In this document: positions 1 through 14,400 of the stretch, one piece after another
Layout: each line of letters begins with the position of its first letter
Numbering within the stretch: position 1 is the first letter of the stretch
Assembly: GCA_029204225.1 (NCBI GenBank)
Contig: CM055101.1
Location: forward strand, 61,151,340-61,215,339
Reading direction: 5' to 3'
DNA from: Diphasiastrum complanatum
Taxonomy: Eukaryota > Streptophyta > Lycopodiopsida > Lycopodiales > Lycopodiaceae
DNA length: 64,000 nt
Made by a program: the position numbers and the translations under genes
Notes under the pieces: model-generated
Seen by the model: the letters and a program-made list of their open reading frames with translations, nothing else
Told to the model about the DNA's origin: nothing
The model's database searches: none

Positions 1-281
1 TTTTTAGAGTGAATTTCATTCCTTGCATCAACTCATGGATCCTAGTTCTCACCAAGATCAAGCTGATCACAATCCGCAAGCAACTAATTCCAACAAACAC
101 TTCTTGTAATAGAACTCCCTGGTTCTGATACAAATCGATCGGATTCGTAATTAGAAACTTTTCTATGTACAAGGATGTTTTCTAATTTACTTCCCTCACA
201 TCTTCTAACTAGATATCCACTACAATCCTTTGAAGGTTCCTGTAATATCAAAAATATCCTATCGATCCTGATTCTAGAAAC
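1..281. other. gypsy-flanking sequence, no gene recognised
   Basis: No reading frame in this stretch has recognisable content. On the minus strand, around 120-134, a run resembling the initiator-methionine tRNA primer site of LTR elements (TTGTATCAGAACC) can be read, so this may be the leader of a decayed retrotransposon, but no matching LTR is visible. Confidence 0.25.
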
Positions 282-620
282 AGGTGCAGCATAAAAGCCT
301 CGGAATTGGTGCAGACATTTGTGGAGCGGCTTTTCAGGCTTTATGGTTTGCCCAGTGATGTCGTGAGCAATAGGGATGGTCATTTCACGAGACAATTCTG
401 GGCCGTTGTTCTTAGTTTCAGTTCAGCTAATCATCCTGAACCTGATGGTTAGACTGAGAGGACCAATCATACAATGGAGGATATGCTATGCGTATTGTCT
501 CATAAGCAAAATGAGTGGGAGCATTGTCTTCCTCTCATCGAGTTTGCTTTTAACAGTCATAAGCATTTGGCTACAGATTATAGCCTGTTCATGCTTATGT
601 ATGGATTTCAACCTTGATTG
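282..620 (+). pseudogene. Ty3/gypsy integrase fragment
   Basis: Reading from about 282 in one frame gives typical gypsy integrase core text: a VERLFRLYGLPSDVVSNRDG segment (the family has YGLP..IVSDRD here), then HFTRQFW, then NHPEPDG followed directly by a TAG at the place where the family has the Q of DGQTER, then TERTNHTMEDMLC and the NEWEHCLPLIEFAFN segment. The second catalytic Asp region is recognisable, although the family Asp-Arg-Asp has become Asn-Arg-Asp. It ends at a TGA near 620. No gag, protease or LTR is attached, so this is a dead scrap of a larger element, upstream of or within the first intron of the G-alpha gene. Confidence 0.75.
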
Positions 621-892
621 CCGGTCATGGTTAGGACAAGAGGAATTAAGATTCAGAAAGCAGCAAATCTCCTAAGGAAATGCAGGAATGCAAGCATTGT
701 TACTTCTAACCCATTCCCAATAGAATATTGACCCAGTACCTTTCTCTTTCCTTGATCTGTTGGGACATCCTGTAACCCAACACCATCAGTAGGATCACTA
801 CCTGCCTGAACCTCTTGCCAATTCGGTCTGGCAGAGCCCTTTCAGCGAAAGATACAGGTCTGTAGAAATCTCAGTGAAGGAAAGTGCATCTG

Positions 893-1200
893 CTACCTTA
901 TTGGTAGCTCCCTTAACATAACGGATCTCTTGCATGAGTTCGGCCCATCTCGCTTTGGGACCACGAAGACCGTTTTGATCGTAAAGATATCGGAGAGACT
1001 GTTACCATCATAGAGATAATGCCTCCATGATTTCAAGGCGTGGATCACAACAAAAAGCTCCTTCTCCTGAGTGGTGTACTTTAACTGTGCATCACTCAGC
1101 TTTTTGCTTTCAAAGGCAACGGGCCTACCCTCCTGGAGTAATACAGCTCCTACTGCAAAATCGCTCAAAGCCGTCTTGACCACAGACGGTAGGCTGGGAT
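893..1200 (-). pseudogene. Ty3/gypsy RNase H fragment
   Basis: The minus strand encodes SDFAVGAVLLQ, GRPVAFESKKLSDAQLKYTT and QEKELFVVIHALKSWRHYLY, the classic start of the gypsy RNase H domain that follows reverse transcriptase. The usual DAS triad has become ALS and the text degenerates after the HYLY motif. It lies about 270 bp from the integrase scrap but on the opposite strand, so the two are not one intact element: either they are independent insertions or the element was rearranged. Confidence 0.75.
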
Positions 1201-2451
1201 CGGCAATTTTTAGTACAGGTGTTGTAGCGATCCTTTGTTGAAGAGTTTCAACCTGTTTTTTTTAGTTAACAGTGTACGGCATATAATGCAGAGGCTATAA
1301 TGATTGGTGTCCTAGCTCTGGCTGCTGTATGATGTTTCTGTTGAAGCAAATATTTAACATAAGTACTGCATAAAAAAAAATCGTATTTGCCTATTGTCAG
1401 CCCTTGCAACTCAAAGCTGCTTTGTTGGAGATGCTTGGCCTTTAACAACATTTTTTATATCCTTAAGTACGCTAGCTTGATGACGTGTTGTAGCATGGTG
1501 TATTTCAAAGACAACTCCAAGATGCAAGTTATGTTATGTTAGTGGACGGCTACTAAAAACTAATCAAAACTCAAAGCCCCAAATCAACAATTTTAAACTG
1601 AATGAAGGTCACTCTACTCAGTAGTGTTATGCTTTTTGGTAGTATCAACCAGTGGGATCACTGAGAATCGAACTTGGGTGGGCAATACTCATAGTATTAT
1701 GGAAGACCATGAATGTAACCACATTGAAAGTGCATTGTGTTCTTTAGTGCTTCATCTTGTAGATGAAGTTGTTCTCAGGCTGGTGGTGTATGACAGGCAA
1801 GTCCTTGTTAGTGACTGCTTGCTTATGAAGTGCTTCCTGTTCTTGGCATTTGATTGCAGGCAAATAATTGGCTTACGTCTTTCCAACTTGCCAACAAATT
1901 TTCTTTCTAAGATAATGTTTCGATAACGAATAATTGTGTTCTCTCATCTTAAACTTTTTGTTTGGGAAGGGATTTTTCTCAAAGTAAAAAATAATCTTTT
2001 TATGTTCCATACGCATGGAGCCCATTTCGTTTGATACTTCTGTTTGGAACGGGTATGTATGCCATTTACATTAGAAGCCCAAAAATTGTGATTTAGGGAG
2101 CAAAAGTTGGAAAACCTTTGTTACCGTAATTATGAAACAAAATTTAATTCGTATTTTATCTTCATTGCTGGTTCTGTTCTTTGCCTATGATGTCAGATTC
2201 ACAAAATTGCTTTTAGAAATTGTTCTTGGTACAAGACCCATTGGAGAAGCATTTTGTCATCCCATTTCACCTTTGAAGCCTACATAGGATGTGCTAGTGT
2301 CTGTCTTCTAGCAAGGTGATTGTTATAAGAACTTTAGATTATCTGGCTTTTTTGAATTACAGTAGCCACAGCCTATGCTAGGATTATATTTGACATGAAA
2401 TGTGCAGGAATAATAGCTCCTTCTCAGTCAGGATGCATGTGTTTTTTGTAG
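1201..2451. other. intron sequence, no gene
   Basis: AT-rich sequence with no recognisable frame. I searched it for the exon that should precede the P-loop exon (in plant G-alpha a helical, charged stretch ending KLLLLG) and did not find it, so the 5' exons most likely lie upstream of the window. Confidence 0.6.
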
Positions 2452-2489
2452 GTGCTGGGGAGTCGGGAAAGTCTACAATTTTTAAACAG
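2452..2489 (+). CDS. GPA1: G-alpha exon with P-loop (G1)
   Basis: Acceptor TGTAG, donor AG|GTGCAG. Encodes the end of a Gly codon, then [12 protein letters not shown], the phosphate-binding loop that holds GTP. The exon begins in phase so that the G of the first Gly codon must come from an exon upstream of the window. Confidence 0.92.
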
Positions 2490-5400
2490 GTGCAGGAATG
2501 TGTTCTCCTATTTTTTAGAAGTTGATGTCAGTAGAAACTACTAATTATTTAATATGCTAAACTTATATTGTTCCTGATCTAATGGGCTTGAGTATTATGT
2601 GAAACAGATCAAAGTATTGTATAAAGATGGACTACACGAGGCTGAACTTAAAGATTATGTTCATGTAATCCATGCAAATGTCTATCAAGCAATCAAAGTG
2701 AGCATCTGGAAAGGGTGAAGTGCGGTAATTCGTTTCTTTGGTGTATAAAAGTGTTCTTTTCATAGCTAAGTTCCCTAGATCTTGGGCTCCATAAGGTTTC
2801 AAAGTATATGATGATTTCCGCAGGCACTGTATGATGGATGTCTTCAACTAGGTGATCAGGTTACAACAGGTGTTTATATTCTACATCCTGATAACAAGGT
2901 AAAGTTTTAGTTCAGCATGTTATTTATGGATAATTGATGTGGTTTGTCGTCGTTGCTATTTGAACTGATATTCTTATAGGAAGTTCATTTCATTTGCTGT
3001 TTGGTGAGGGGTAAAGGTCATTGTAGTGGGCTTTATGCTTTTAACAGCCCTTGTCTGAGGGCCATAGCCAGTGGGCAGGGGCGTGGAAAGTGTAAAGCCT
3101 GACAATCGGGCTTTTACCTGGTGTAAAAATTGCAGGCACAATTTTTTGTTGACTCTCTCTTGGGGATGTGTCATCCATGGGTTGATTTGTGTCGAGAGCC
3201 TCTGGGCTTTATGGGCATAATGTCCTTTATGCTCCAAAGCCCATGGGCATTTCTGTGTAAACAGAAAAGGAGGACAATTACCCTAAAAATTTTAGTTTAG
3301 GTTATCACAAATAAGTAGTGCAACTTGGTTTTGGTCGATCATGGTCAATTATTTACTCTTGATTGAAGCTACAACACTCTATAATGACTGGGGAATGTGC
3401 GAGTGTGGCTTTTTGAACATGCCACACATTTCCAAGTTCCCGAGTCCCGAAGGTTTAAAAGAATGCTGCATTAGGAATGTGACAACTGGGAACATCAAGA
3501 CAACTCATGGGAAGACGTGCCTTCACATGTTCCATGCACAGCCTTAAAACAATAAAGATCAAGGGGGAAACTGGCAAAAGATGGGATAGTACTTCATGTT
3601 CCTTCTACTTGTATAATTGTAGCCCCAACATGAATAAAGTACTCATCTATTTTGTTATATAGTGTAATTTCAAAGTTTGAATTTTTATATATTTCAAGCT
3701 CTTATGTCTATATGTACATTTTATTTGCATACTATGATGAGTACTTTCAATCCTCTTAAATTTGTCCCCTAGTATTGTTGTCTCTTGAACATTTGCTTAT
3801 AGAAATTACATGAGGAGGTTGCTTCATTTGGATCGTGTTATGTCTTTGGGTGGGTTCTCTCTTGACATGTTTAATAGTACAATTCTAAGAACCTTTTCCG
3901 GTTGTTCTATACTTTAAGAAAGATATCTTTTCAAGATCTTGGTATTTTGAGATCTTACTTTTATCAACTTCAAACTCTTTAAAGCCTCTTTTAAAAATCC
4001 AAAGCTAATGTTAAAACTAAAAAATTTCACCTCTAGTAAAGATCTACTTATCACAATTCTTGATTCGCCTTATCCTGACAAAATTAAATTGAGCTCTATT
4101 CTTAGAAAGCTTGAAGTTATGAATGCTCTTCCTCCTTGTGTGAAGACAGTTTAGAACCATCCTATGGTTGCTTGGAAATATGTTAAAACTATAGGGCAAA
4201 AAGCGTTTACTTATATGTTGATATTTGTGAGAATCTTTTAGAAAAGAAAAAGTTGTCTATCCTTAATAGTAGCTCTTGTTATTGTGATAACTCCATTTAT
4301 TCTTAGTTTTGTGATCCTTCTTTGAGTCATATTGTTATTGTAGATACATCAAGCCTTCCCTCATCATTTGTAAAAGACTTGCTTTTCTAAAAGCACTAAA
4401 TTTTGTACTCTTTTTGTTGATGCTTGCTTGTTAATATCTATAACCAAGAGTGTTAATAATTTCATTTACCGTATTGGACGGAGTCCATGGTTTGTTATCT
4501 GAATGGCAAGGTAAATTTCTAAATCATGTGACTTTGAATTTGAAAAAAGTCTTATCTTTTCAATGCTCTAACTTCATTTTCTACCAAGAAGCATGTTCTT
4601 CTTCATAACTTTCATAGATGTTTTGTTATTTTGTATGTGGATAAATGTTGAACCAATTTTGCATTTGTTTGCAAGATCTATTTATTTTGGATTGTTATTG
4701 AATGAAGTCCATGCTCCAATGGGAACTTTTAACGCCCGTTCTCTTTCTAGTACAAGTGTAATAAAAATTTATCAAGATTTTTGCTGATTTTATAACCTTA
4801 ATTGCTACCCAAATCTTCCTTTTTTGTGTTGCATGGAAATATTATGAAGCCTTCCAAAGGGCCTAGGTTATTACAACAACTTGTAAAACTATTCTAACTG
4901 ACTTTTGTAAGTGGCTAAGTAATTGCTTTAAAGCCTTGCTTCCTTTTGTTATTGAACTTTGGATGAACCTACTTAAGGAGCTTTGCATGTTGAGTTTTGT
5001 TGGCTTAAGAAGAGACATCAAGATGTCGATTGAAAAAAGAAAAGATTTACTAAAATTGTTGATGTTGAGGATGTTTGATCTTGGCTGCACTTTCTCTTGG
5101 ATAATTTGCACCTTCTCTAGGCGATTTTATTTCCCAATCAAGGATAGGTATTTTCATGGGTCCTATTTGTATTCATCTAGCAAACTTGTCTCTTTTCTCT
5201 TATGAATTTATGTATATTGACAAATCAATCTCTTATGGTACTTGCCCCATCTTATTGTATAAATTAACTTTGTTCTTGATCTTCCCGGTTTTGGTAGCTT
5301 TCTATATAAAGACCATAATGTTTTTGGTTTAAGAACTTATCCGAAAGACTCGTGTTAACTTAACGATTGAAGTCGAAAGCTACGACCACACATGAAATCT

Positions 5401-8400
5401 TTTATTTTGTAATTTATGCATGAAATCTTTTATTTTGTTTGTGGTTTAAGATCTATGGTGATAATTTAGGTCTCATGCGTGCTTTCAATTACTTTGTATC
5501 AATTGGTTTTTTGCTTGGCAGGTTTTATTTTATCAAACTGTAAAGGCTTGGCCATGAAGCTGTAATTGATGCTTGTCAAAAGTGAAGCTTAATGAGTTTG
5601 CATTGCACGAGCTCAATTTACATGTAAATTTTTGGTTTTTTGTGTTAGGTACTAGGACAGAAGCTGTCTGAGATGGGAGATAAATCTATATCTGAATTGC
5701 CAATTCTTGATGAAGCACTTGCTCAAGAAATCGACCATGTATGGAAAGATCCTGCCATACAGGTGAGCAGGGAGGGCCTTTAAAGTTTCTTGTGTCAGTA
5801 ATCTTATAATCTGCCGAACAGTAAAAGTAGATGTGATTTAAAATCCAAAATTATTCTCTGTATGAAATGAACATATGTTTGGGTATGTTTTCTTTGCAGG
5901 CTACTTATTCTAGGGCAAGTGAGCTGCAGATTCCAGATTGTACACATTATTTCCTTGAGAATGTACTTCGTCTTGCAGGACCAAATTACATGCCAACCAA
6001 GGTATAAGAACAACGTTTAGTGCCTTTGTTTTTAATGCATATACTCACCAACAGCATGACATGTATCTGTAGCTTAAATGATAATGCCATATGTTCAGAG
6101 CATATTGATGGAAGTCTTAGGTCCTTAAATCCCTGGAGGCAAAGGCCTATAAAGCTCCCCTTGTTTCCATGTTCATGTAAAGCATACACATAACACAGAT
6201 AGAATCAGACTTGATTGTTAATAATGTTTCACTAAAATGCGTTTCATTTAATGAAACTCTGTTTCGAAAAATCTGTTTCAAAATGACCATTCGAAACGGA
6301 TTGTAAAATTAGAGCAAAAAAAAAAAGAAAAACCTCCTAGTGTGTCTGTGTGTGTGTGTGAAAGTTTGGCATATTAGTTGGAATTCAGTAGGGAATAGTA
6401 GAATTATCAATACATTGTGCATGTGCATTGTGTGATGTATCTTTATGTCTCATTGAGTCCTCAGTCATCTAAGTGTGTCAATTACCAATTGTTATATTGT
6501 CATTGTATAGAGCTATCATCACTGTCTACTAGACACTTAAGTAACACTTGGTTTTCCTAGAACAAAAGGCTAGGACTAAACCAAGCAAAAAATAAAACCC
6601 CCAAAAAACGTTTCACGGTTTCTTTCCCGACAGAGACGATTCTCTCCTGTTTCAAACACGTTGCAAAAAGGCTTTTCGAAAAGGTCCACGAAACATTGAT
6701 TATTAAAATATCGACCAATTAATGTAGAACAGTGTGAATAATGGACTGATTGATGATCTTCAAGAGTATGCCACTGAATCTAGGCCTAAGCTAAACTAAA
6801 GTGATTCTAAGCTTCTCTAAGATTAGTTACTGTTGAACAAGCGACTTATAAGGTAGCTTGCAAGCCTATTTATAGTCTTTTGGGACTGCAAGTCTGATCT
6901 GATTCTGGAACCTTCTGTTGTAGGCTGCTCAACTACTTGCTTAGAGTATATTTTAAGATTTCTTTTGGGGTACAAATATGATTCTGTAAGTTGTGGGATT
7001 CCAATGTTCCAAGTGCCCATATGAAAGCTTATAAATTGCGAGTCCCACGGGCTGAAGGTGGCCATAAGCTATATAGTGTAACTTTGTTTTGTCATGTATA
7101 TTCAAAAAATTATCTTCTAGTGCTTATATCTGCATATTGTGTTACTCCCACTGTTTGTACGGCTCATCTATGATCTTGCTAATATGCAAATACCTTCGGT
7201 TCTCTGCGAGACAATTTGGAAACTGTACTGGGCACCTATTAACTGCATATTGGAGTGTGGCGTAGGTTCAGAACTAGGGATTGGCAAAAATTTAATTGCG
7301 GTTCTAATTTTTACTACTGGCTTGCAGGATGATATTCTTTATGCCAGAGTCAAAACCACTGGGGTGGCTCAAATAGAATTTAGGTATTTTTTGTTCCTTC
7401 TCAGCTTGGTCAGTTAATCGAGCGTTTCTCCGAGCAATTTGCAACTGTTCTAGCTTAGGCTTTTGTTTTCCATTAGATGGTGCTGATTTTTTGCATCCAT
7501 GCCACAAAAGTAGCTCTTCTGCATAAATGCTCTACATATACAATCATAGATACCCATTTCAAATTTTCTGGGGGCCACGTACCATTCCGCACAAATCACA
7601 AATGGAATCGCAGCTGCATCCATATGGGGATGGACTGCGGTACATATGTTGGGGCGGATGCTTGTGCAAATGCGTACGGCAGAGGCATATACTTTGTATA
7701 CCAAAAACCTATACAAGGTTCTCAACAAGCTCGTTGGCTGTTCACATCTGGCTGCAATAGTTCCTCAATTCATGATAGCTTGCTGATGGGCTTCGAACCC
7801 CTGACCAAAGGGCTGGTAGGACATCCATCAAGCTTCACAACCTAATCAAAGCAATGTCTTTGTTACAATGTGCATTCATTATCAATATAAACTTTTTTTG
7901 AAGATTCTAAACTATCTTCATAGTTTGGTGAACTAGGAAGTATGAATAAGGAGGACATCACTTAAGGGCACCTGTCTTTTATGGTGCGTTGCATATTATA
8001 CAATGTACATACCTTAGAAACACGTTCCGACCCTTTTGGGTCGGAATGTACTAGGTTGTTTTTTATTTTATTTTATTTTTTTAATTTAAAAAAACAGGTA
8101 TTCAAGCCTGAAACTGCAATCCTTCCAAAAGGAAATGAGAAGTCAGAGGCTCCGAAAACCGTCAATTCCCATTCTCAGGTTGTGAATAGAAGGACGCTTT
8201 GTGAACAGAGCTGTGTGACAACGGAAGCAGAAGTGCACAGTGTTGGAGGCTGCAAGTGGAATTATACTCGAGAACATTGTAATCCGTTTGCTTTTCAGCC
8301 ATAGATTCAAAAAGTAAAGACTCGAGAGCTTACCTGGATGTTAAAGATCGTTCAAAAGCAACATAAATCACCTTATTTCCATAGTAGCCAAACGACCCAA

Positions 8401-11400
8401 ACACAAATACTGAAGCTTCAGGTTTGCTTAGGGTAGCCAGACGGAAAACAGATGTATCTGTGACATCCGCGGAATCCCCTTTTTCAGCATCTTTCTCATT
8501 TCCCATCTGAAAACTAGTTCTTTGCTTGCCGTGACCATCACTAAATGAAAAAGAACTACGTAAGCGCTGCGAAGTAGACCTTCTACGAGTATTTGTGCTT
8601 GGGTTGTTGGCTGCAGAAATCCTTTGTTAAAAAATACTTATTTTGCTCAAGTTCCGGAACGGGAAACTATGGTACATACTGTATGTTCATTTTTGTTATA
8701 CCCATATTTTGAGGCATATGGGTATGGCAAACTTTGGCATACTACAAATACTTGCATGGGCGTATGGTGGCAACATTGCATGGAACAATACTTATTGCAT
8801 ACATAGAAAATGAATTCAAAAAATAGATTATTTCTATCAAAGATTTAGTCCTGACTTCCAACTGCTGGTTTCATCCGCCTGACTCTCAGTTGCTGGTTTA
8901 AAGCAATACGGTTCTTGGATCTTGCATTCTCAGTTCTCACCTACAAACTGATTGACATAACTATTTATGTTTCCAATTTGTTGCTGTAAGTTATCATTGG
9001 TGCAAGGAATAGATTAGTTTTAGCAGATTAGATGACAATTTCCAGCTGATGATAGATTGATGTTAAGACAAGTTGAAAAGACAAAAAAACACTGTCAGTT
9101 GTTTTTCATTCTCAGGGAAGAACAGGTTACAGCCTGACAAAAATTCATAATCATATGATCGTTGAGCTTCACGAGCGGCGCATTGCAGGAGGAGCGGGAT
9201 ATTGAAGGAGATTTCCACAAAGCATTTTTTGATAGGAGGGAGAAGGATCTTGTTAGTGATAGGCAGGGACTTGCCGGAGTGTGCATAGAGAAGCAAGAGG
9301 AAGAAGTTTTCAGGCAGTTGGCCACTTAGGTTTCATTTAGTACAACGGGTGAGGTGGGTATTGGAACACGTGATGGAAATTCAGTTGTGGTGGGAAGCTC
9401 TCTGGAGTTGGTAGATGGGACAAATATTGTGGCTATATTGGGGCAGCAATAGGTAAAAATGGTATTAAACATAGACTCCATGAAGTGGAGAAATGTGAGG
9501 CAGATAAAAATGGAACCGTAGGATATTACCTTCAAATCCTCCCTTAATTTTTGAGGCTTGTAACTTAGGTCCTAGGGATGCTTGACCTCCTACCATGCCT
9601 TAGGCTTGCTACCTAAGAGTGATTACGAATGGAAGGTGTTCCGTCCCTGTTCCGTCCCTATTTGACTAGAGTTATGCTAGGGCTGGTTAGGAGTAACTTG
9701 AGGCCAGCATAAGACAGCATTGGCCCTAAGGTTAAAGGACACCCTTAGTGGTAAGGGCTATGACTTCAAGTCTTGGACTTGGGGTTAAGTCATAAGATTG
9801 CTAGAATGGACATGCTGGAGAGTTGTTAATCTCATTAGCACTCTTATGGATATTTCCTGGGCTGTAGTTATGTAAGAGTGAGCTTGAACATCTGTTGACA
9901 ACCATTCCATGGGTGTGTGGCCTAGACTATGGTATAAGGAAGCCTGTGGATCCTCCAACACTTAGGTGAGGCAACTGTGTGTGTTATATCCCTAACTGAC
10001 TAGGGTTATGCTAGGGTTAGTAATTAACCTGAAGCTACCATAAATTAGTTAGTTTAAAGTTTAAACCTAGGCTAAGGAATACCCTGAGTGGCAAGGGCCA
10101 TGACTCTAAGTCTAGGACTTGGGGTTAAGAAATAAAACTGCTAGAATGGACATGCATGGGGAGTTATTATTTGTTATGATCTCTGACTACATGTACCCAA
10201 CCTGCATGCATGTATCCAACTCGACCTTGACTTAGGCCCTTATGAATAATAACTATTATTCATGGCCTACTTGGGGGTTCTATACCAACGTTGGGTCTAT
10301 ACGCATGCACATGCCATTAACGCAGTCTTGCCTTCTAACGGTCCTAACTGAGATGCCCTAGGGTTTAGCATTGATCACAAGCTTGTAGCACTATTCCCAT
10401 GAGGACCAATGTTTTGTGACCATTTCGAATTGGCCGATTGAATCGTTCGATTTGTTCAATTTTAACCGATTCAAATCGACCATTTGGAAACCAACTTGGA
10501 GAATCAGACTCAAGGTTTGTGAAATTGCAAATTTATTTTTTTGGGATCCAGGCATGAATTTCAACATTTAGATTCTAGAAATTAGGTTGTAGATTAAGCA
10601 TCCAAGTAAGTAGATTTCAGAATCAAGATTCATCATTCAAATTCATTCTAAATTCTGAGTTTTGATTCAAGTTTTGAATGTCAACTTTCAACTTTCAACA
10701 AATTACATAATACAATACAATGGACATAGACAATGCAGTGTGCACATACAAAATTGAACTGAAATGCCAACATCAAGATTCAAGACAATAATAGCTATAG
10801 ATCGATCCATCATCCGAATTCTAGATTCCAATCTAAAGTAACTTGTATTATGTATAGGTTCTAGGATGACCACAAAAATTTCATAGCCTCAAGCCTCATA
10901 TGAATCTATGATCACTTTGCACTAGAGTCTATAGTCCTAGCTGATTGCCATGCAACATGCTCTTGGAGCTAATAATGAGTCATGATTGTGATGAGCACTT
11001 TCCTCCTCATCCAAGTGGTCCTCTTGTATATCACCCTTCTCAACATAGTTGTCATTTGAACTCTCCTCTGAATCCTCTTCAATATATCCCTCAACTGTAG
11101 CTACTGCATGAGATTGTTGAGGACGATGAGAGTTTGGAGCCTCTCCTTGTTGCATCCTGATCCTATGTCTAATCACGGATCATGGCTTGAGTCTTGAAAG
11201 TTGACAAAGTTAGAACTCAAAACTGCAAATCACAATTACATATTACAATTTACCTGGATCAGCTCTTCTTCAACTTGCTCAACAGTTTAAGGTTGGCATG
11301 CACATATTCCAACTTCTCCAACTATGAAGTAGAGAGCTTGCTCCTTCTCTTTGTGTGAATCAAAGAGAAGACACTTCAATTTCTCTCACAAGGTGTAGCC

Positions 11401-14400
11401 GAGCAGTCCATGGGAGGATCCAAATTGTAACTGTCTATGGTACGGGGAACATTGTCCCCATACTTCAGCCACCTTCTCACTGGATGCAACATGCTTGGGC
11501 TGCAACAATGGAAAAGCCTCTTGAATCCTGATAGCAATGTAGGCAAGGTTCATGTTCTTTTGCTTATATGACGATATATAAAAGTCCTTGCCTTGGGATG
11601 GACACGGACCCTCGATCTTGATGGTGCACTTGCATCCATTGGCAAAGTGTGAAGCACCAGTTTCTGGTCCTGACTCTCACCCTCAACATTGGATGGTGGG
11701 TGATAAGCTGGGTGTGAAGCTTGTGATGCGGAGGACGCTCTAAAGATCCTATTGACAATGGGCATCATGATTTAGTGTTCATGAATCACGATTCTCAATG
11801 TACAATGGAAAAATGCCAAAGGCAAATGTTTAATGAACAATCAACTATCATTAATACATATCACATAACAACTTACAAGTTACTAGTTAAAAGCAAATTA
11901 TAGTCATAGCGAGTCGTGACTTGTGACAAGTGTTGAAAGTTGAAAGGTGAAAATTGGGTGCAATGGTGAAGGAAAAGTGACAAGCAAACATTCAAACTTC
12001 ACTAACAAGCATAGCATGGGGCACATTCGCTGCAATTGCTATTGTGCCGCCAAGTCTCACCAATCCAATATTTTGTGGGGCCTGTGTGCAAGTAGCTATG
12101 TCGTAGCCATGTACTCCCAGGAGGTTTGCTTGTATCCGCAAAGGATCACCTGTGTAGGTGACATTGCATTACTTGCAAGTCCACCTCTTTGTACATGAGC
12201 TACCATGTCCTGTAGCAACCATGACATGTTCCCAAGCGGGATCTCTTGCCTTAACCATGTCGAATCTTGATTTCGTATACCCGAAGCTGAGAAACCTAAG
12301 CCCTAAGTTCTAACCTATGTAAGTAATTTCAAATGCTATTGGGCTGAATCTAAGATGCTAACAATCAAGAACATTGAACACTTTCAAATCTGGAAAATAG
12401 TAAGCAACCATAGAACAACAATCCTCAAGAAAGAGGAAGCTAAAATTGAGAGAGAAAACTCAAAGCTTGTATTGCACGAATGATTCCCTCATGTTCTCTT
12501 AATGTGGAGAGATACAAATAGACGGAACAAGGTAGATGTAAAGGATAAAGAAAAGAGAGCCAAACACCAACAACCCATAGAATTGAATAGCCAACAAATG
12601 TAACTCCTATATGAAGTGTTAAACTCGTATGAAATGGGCCCCATGAACTTACAAAGTGAATTAACATTAAAAATAAAGGCCCCAATGGGTATACAACATT
12701 GTTGGGGTCTAAGTTTAACATTAAGCTTGACATCAGACCATAGAAACTTGTTATAAAGGTGCGAGTTTCTATTTTTGAAACTCTCCCTTTATGACAAGTT
12801 TGTTTTCCTTGACCCCAAGCCAATGTCGAAAATTTTCAAATCTGTCCCTTGATAAGCTTTTTTTAAATATGTTTGCAACTTTGTCATTAGTGGAGCAATA
12901 AATAAGCTCCAACTCTCCCGCTAGAACCTTCTCACGAATGAAATGGTAGTGTATTTCAATATGTTTGGTACACGCATGGAAAATTGGATTTTTTGCAAGC
13001 TGGATCTAGCTTTGATTATCACAAAATATTTGTGTTGGATTTGATTGATGCAAGCCACAATCTTCCAACAAGGTGCGGCCAAACACATTTGCAAGCGGCT
13101 GTTGCTGCAGATCTATACTCAGCTTCGGCAGCCGAACCAAGTGAGAAAACATATCCAAAAATTGACCTTCGATTTGTGGGATCACTTGCCCAATCTGCAT
13201 GACAATAGCCCAACAATATGAACATGTCATTCTCGGCATATTCGAGTCCATAATCAATTGTATGCTTTAGATAACAAAGAATCCTCTTGGTTGCCTTGAG
13301 GTGGACCTGTTTTGGATTCTCCATTTATTGGCTTACAAAGTTGACAGTATATGGAATGTCTAGCTTGGTTATAGTAGCATATATGAGGCTACTAACCAGT
13401 TGCCTATACAAGGTCTTGTCAACTTCTTTTTCTTCATTTGTATCTAATGCGGAGAGCCTAATCTTTGCTGGAGTTGCAGCAAGTTTGCAGTCCATAAGAT
13501 TGAATTTCTCAAGCATGTCGTATATGTATTTGCCTTGTGTGAGGAAGAGTAAGTGTGGGAGCCTCCACACCTCTAAACCAAGATAGTAATGGACTTGTCC
13601 CAAGTCCTTCATCTCAAATTCTTGAGATAAAGTCTTCTTAACTTCGACGATTTGCTTGGGATTACTTCCTGTGATTATCATACCATCAATATAGAGTGTT
13701 AATAAGAGGGTTTCACCTTCTTTATTCAAGATATAAAGGTTGGGATCAGCCTTACTCTTTGTGAAACCATGAGAAAGTAAGCAATCATCCATTCTTGAGT
13801 ACCAAGCTCTCGGAGCTTTGCTTAAGTTCATACAAAGCCTTAATGAGACAACATAGATGATGTTCTCTCCCTTTTGAAGCTTCTTCATAGGATCGAGGCT
13901 CTTCAATGTTTAGTACTTCGCCATTAAGGCAAAATTCATAGCTGAAATTTTTAGTCTCTCTCTTAAGACTCTTTGAGCCTCTTGTTGGCTAGATTTAGCT
14001 TTATCAATTATCTCTCGTCCTTCAATTGTCTTCAAGTACCATCGAGGGAGTTTCTTGGGTTGAGGAGGACTAGGCTAAGGATTAACCGTTGTAGGTTGTT
14101 GGAAATCACCAATATGAGGGCTGTTTTGATGTCGGATCTGCTCTGCATCTTGAGCAGCACCTTCTTCCTCTTGTCTTAGATCAAGGGGAAGAAAATCCAG
14201 GTCGCTGTCGACTTGGCTGTCTGCAGGTTTCAGATCTGTTGGATTAGTCTCCTTCTTACTAATCGACTAATCGGTTTTAATCCTCATCCATTGTTTATCC
14301 AGTTCTGCGGATTTTCCCGTGTTCTTTTACAGTCTGCAGATTTACAAGTGTTTTTACACAGTCTACAGAAATACACGGAGTTTGACTACAGTGTCGCATT

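Noticed and set aside
1-150. 5' leader and primer site of a minus-strand LTR element
   Set aside because: Only a partial match to a tRNA primer site and no LTR copy inside the window; too weak for a separate feature.
2152-2238. Possible G-alpha exon: open text ending KLLLEIVLG before a GT
   Set aside because: The usual exon before the P-loop reads KHIRKLLLLG with a charged helix upstream. Here the upstream text does not match, the donor GTACAAG is poor and there is no convincing acceptor.
3990-5110. A decayed reverse-transcriptase-like or other large gene on the + strand
   Set aside because: Fragments can be chained only with many stops and frame changes and none matches a motif I can name.
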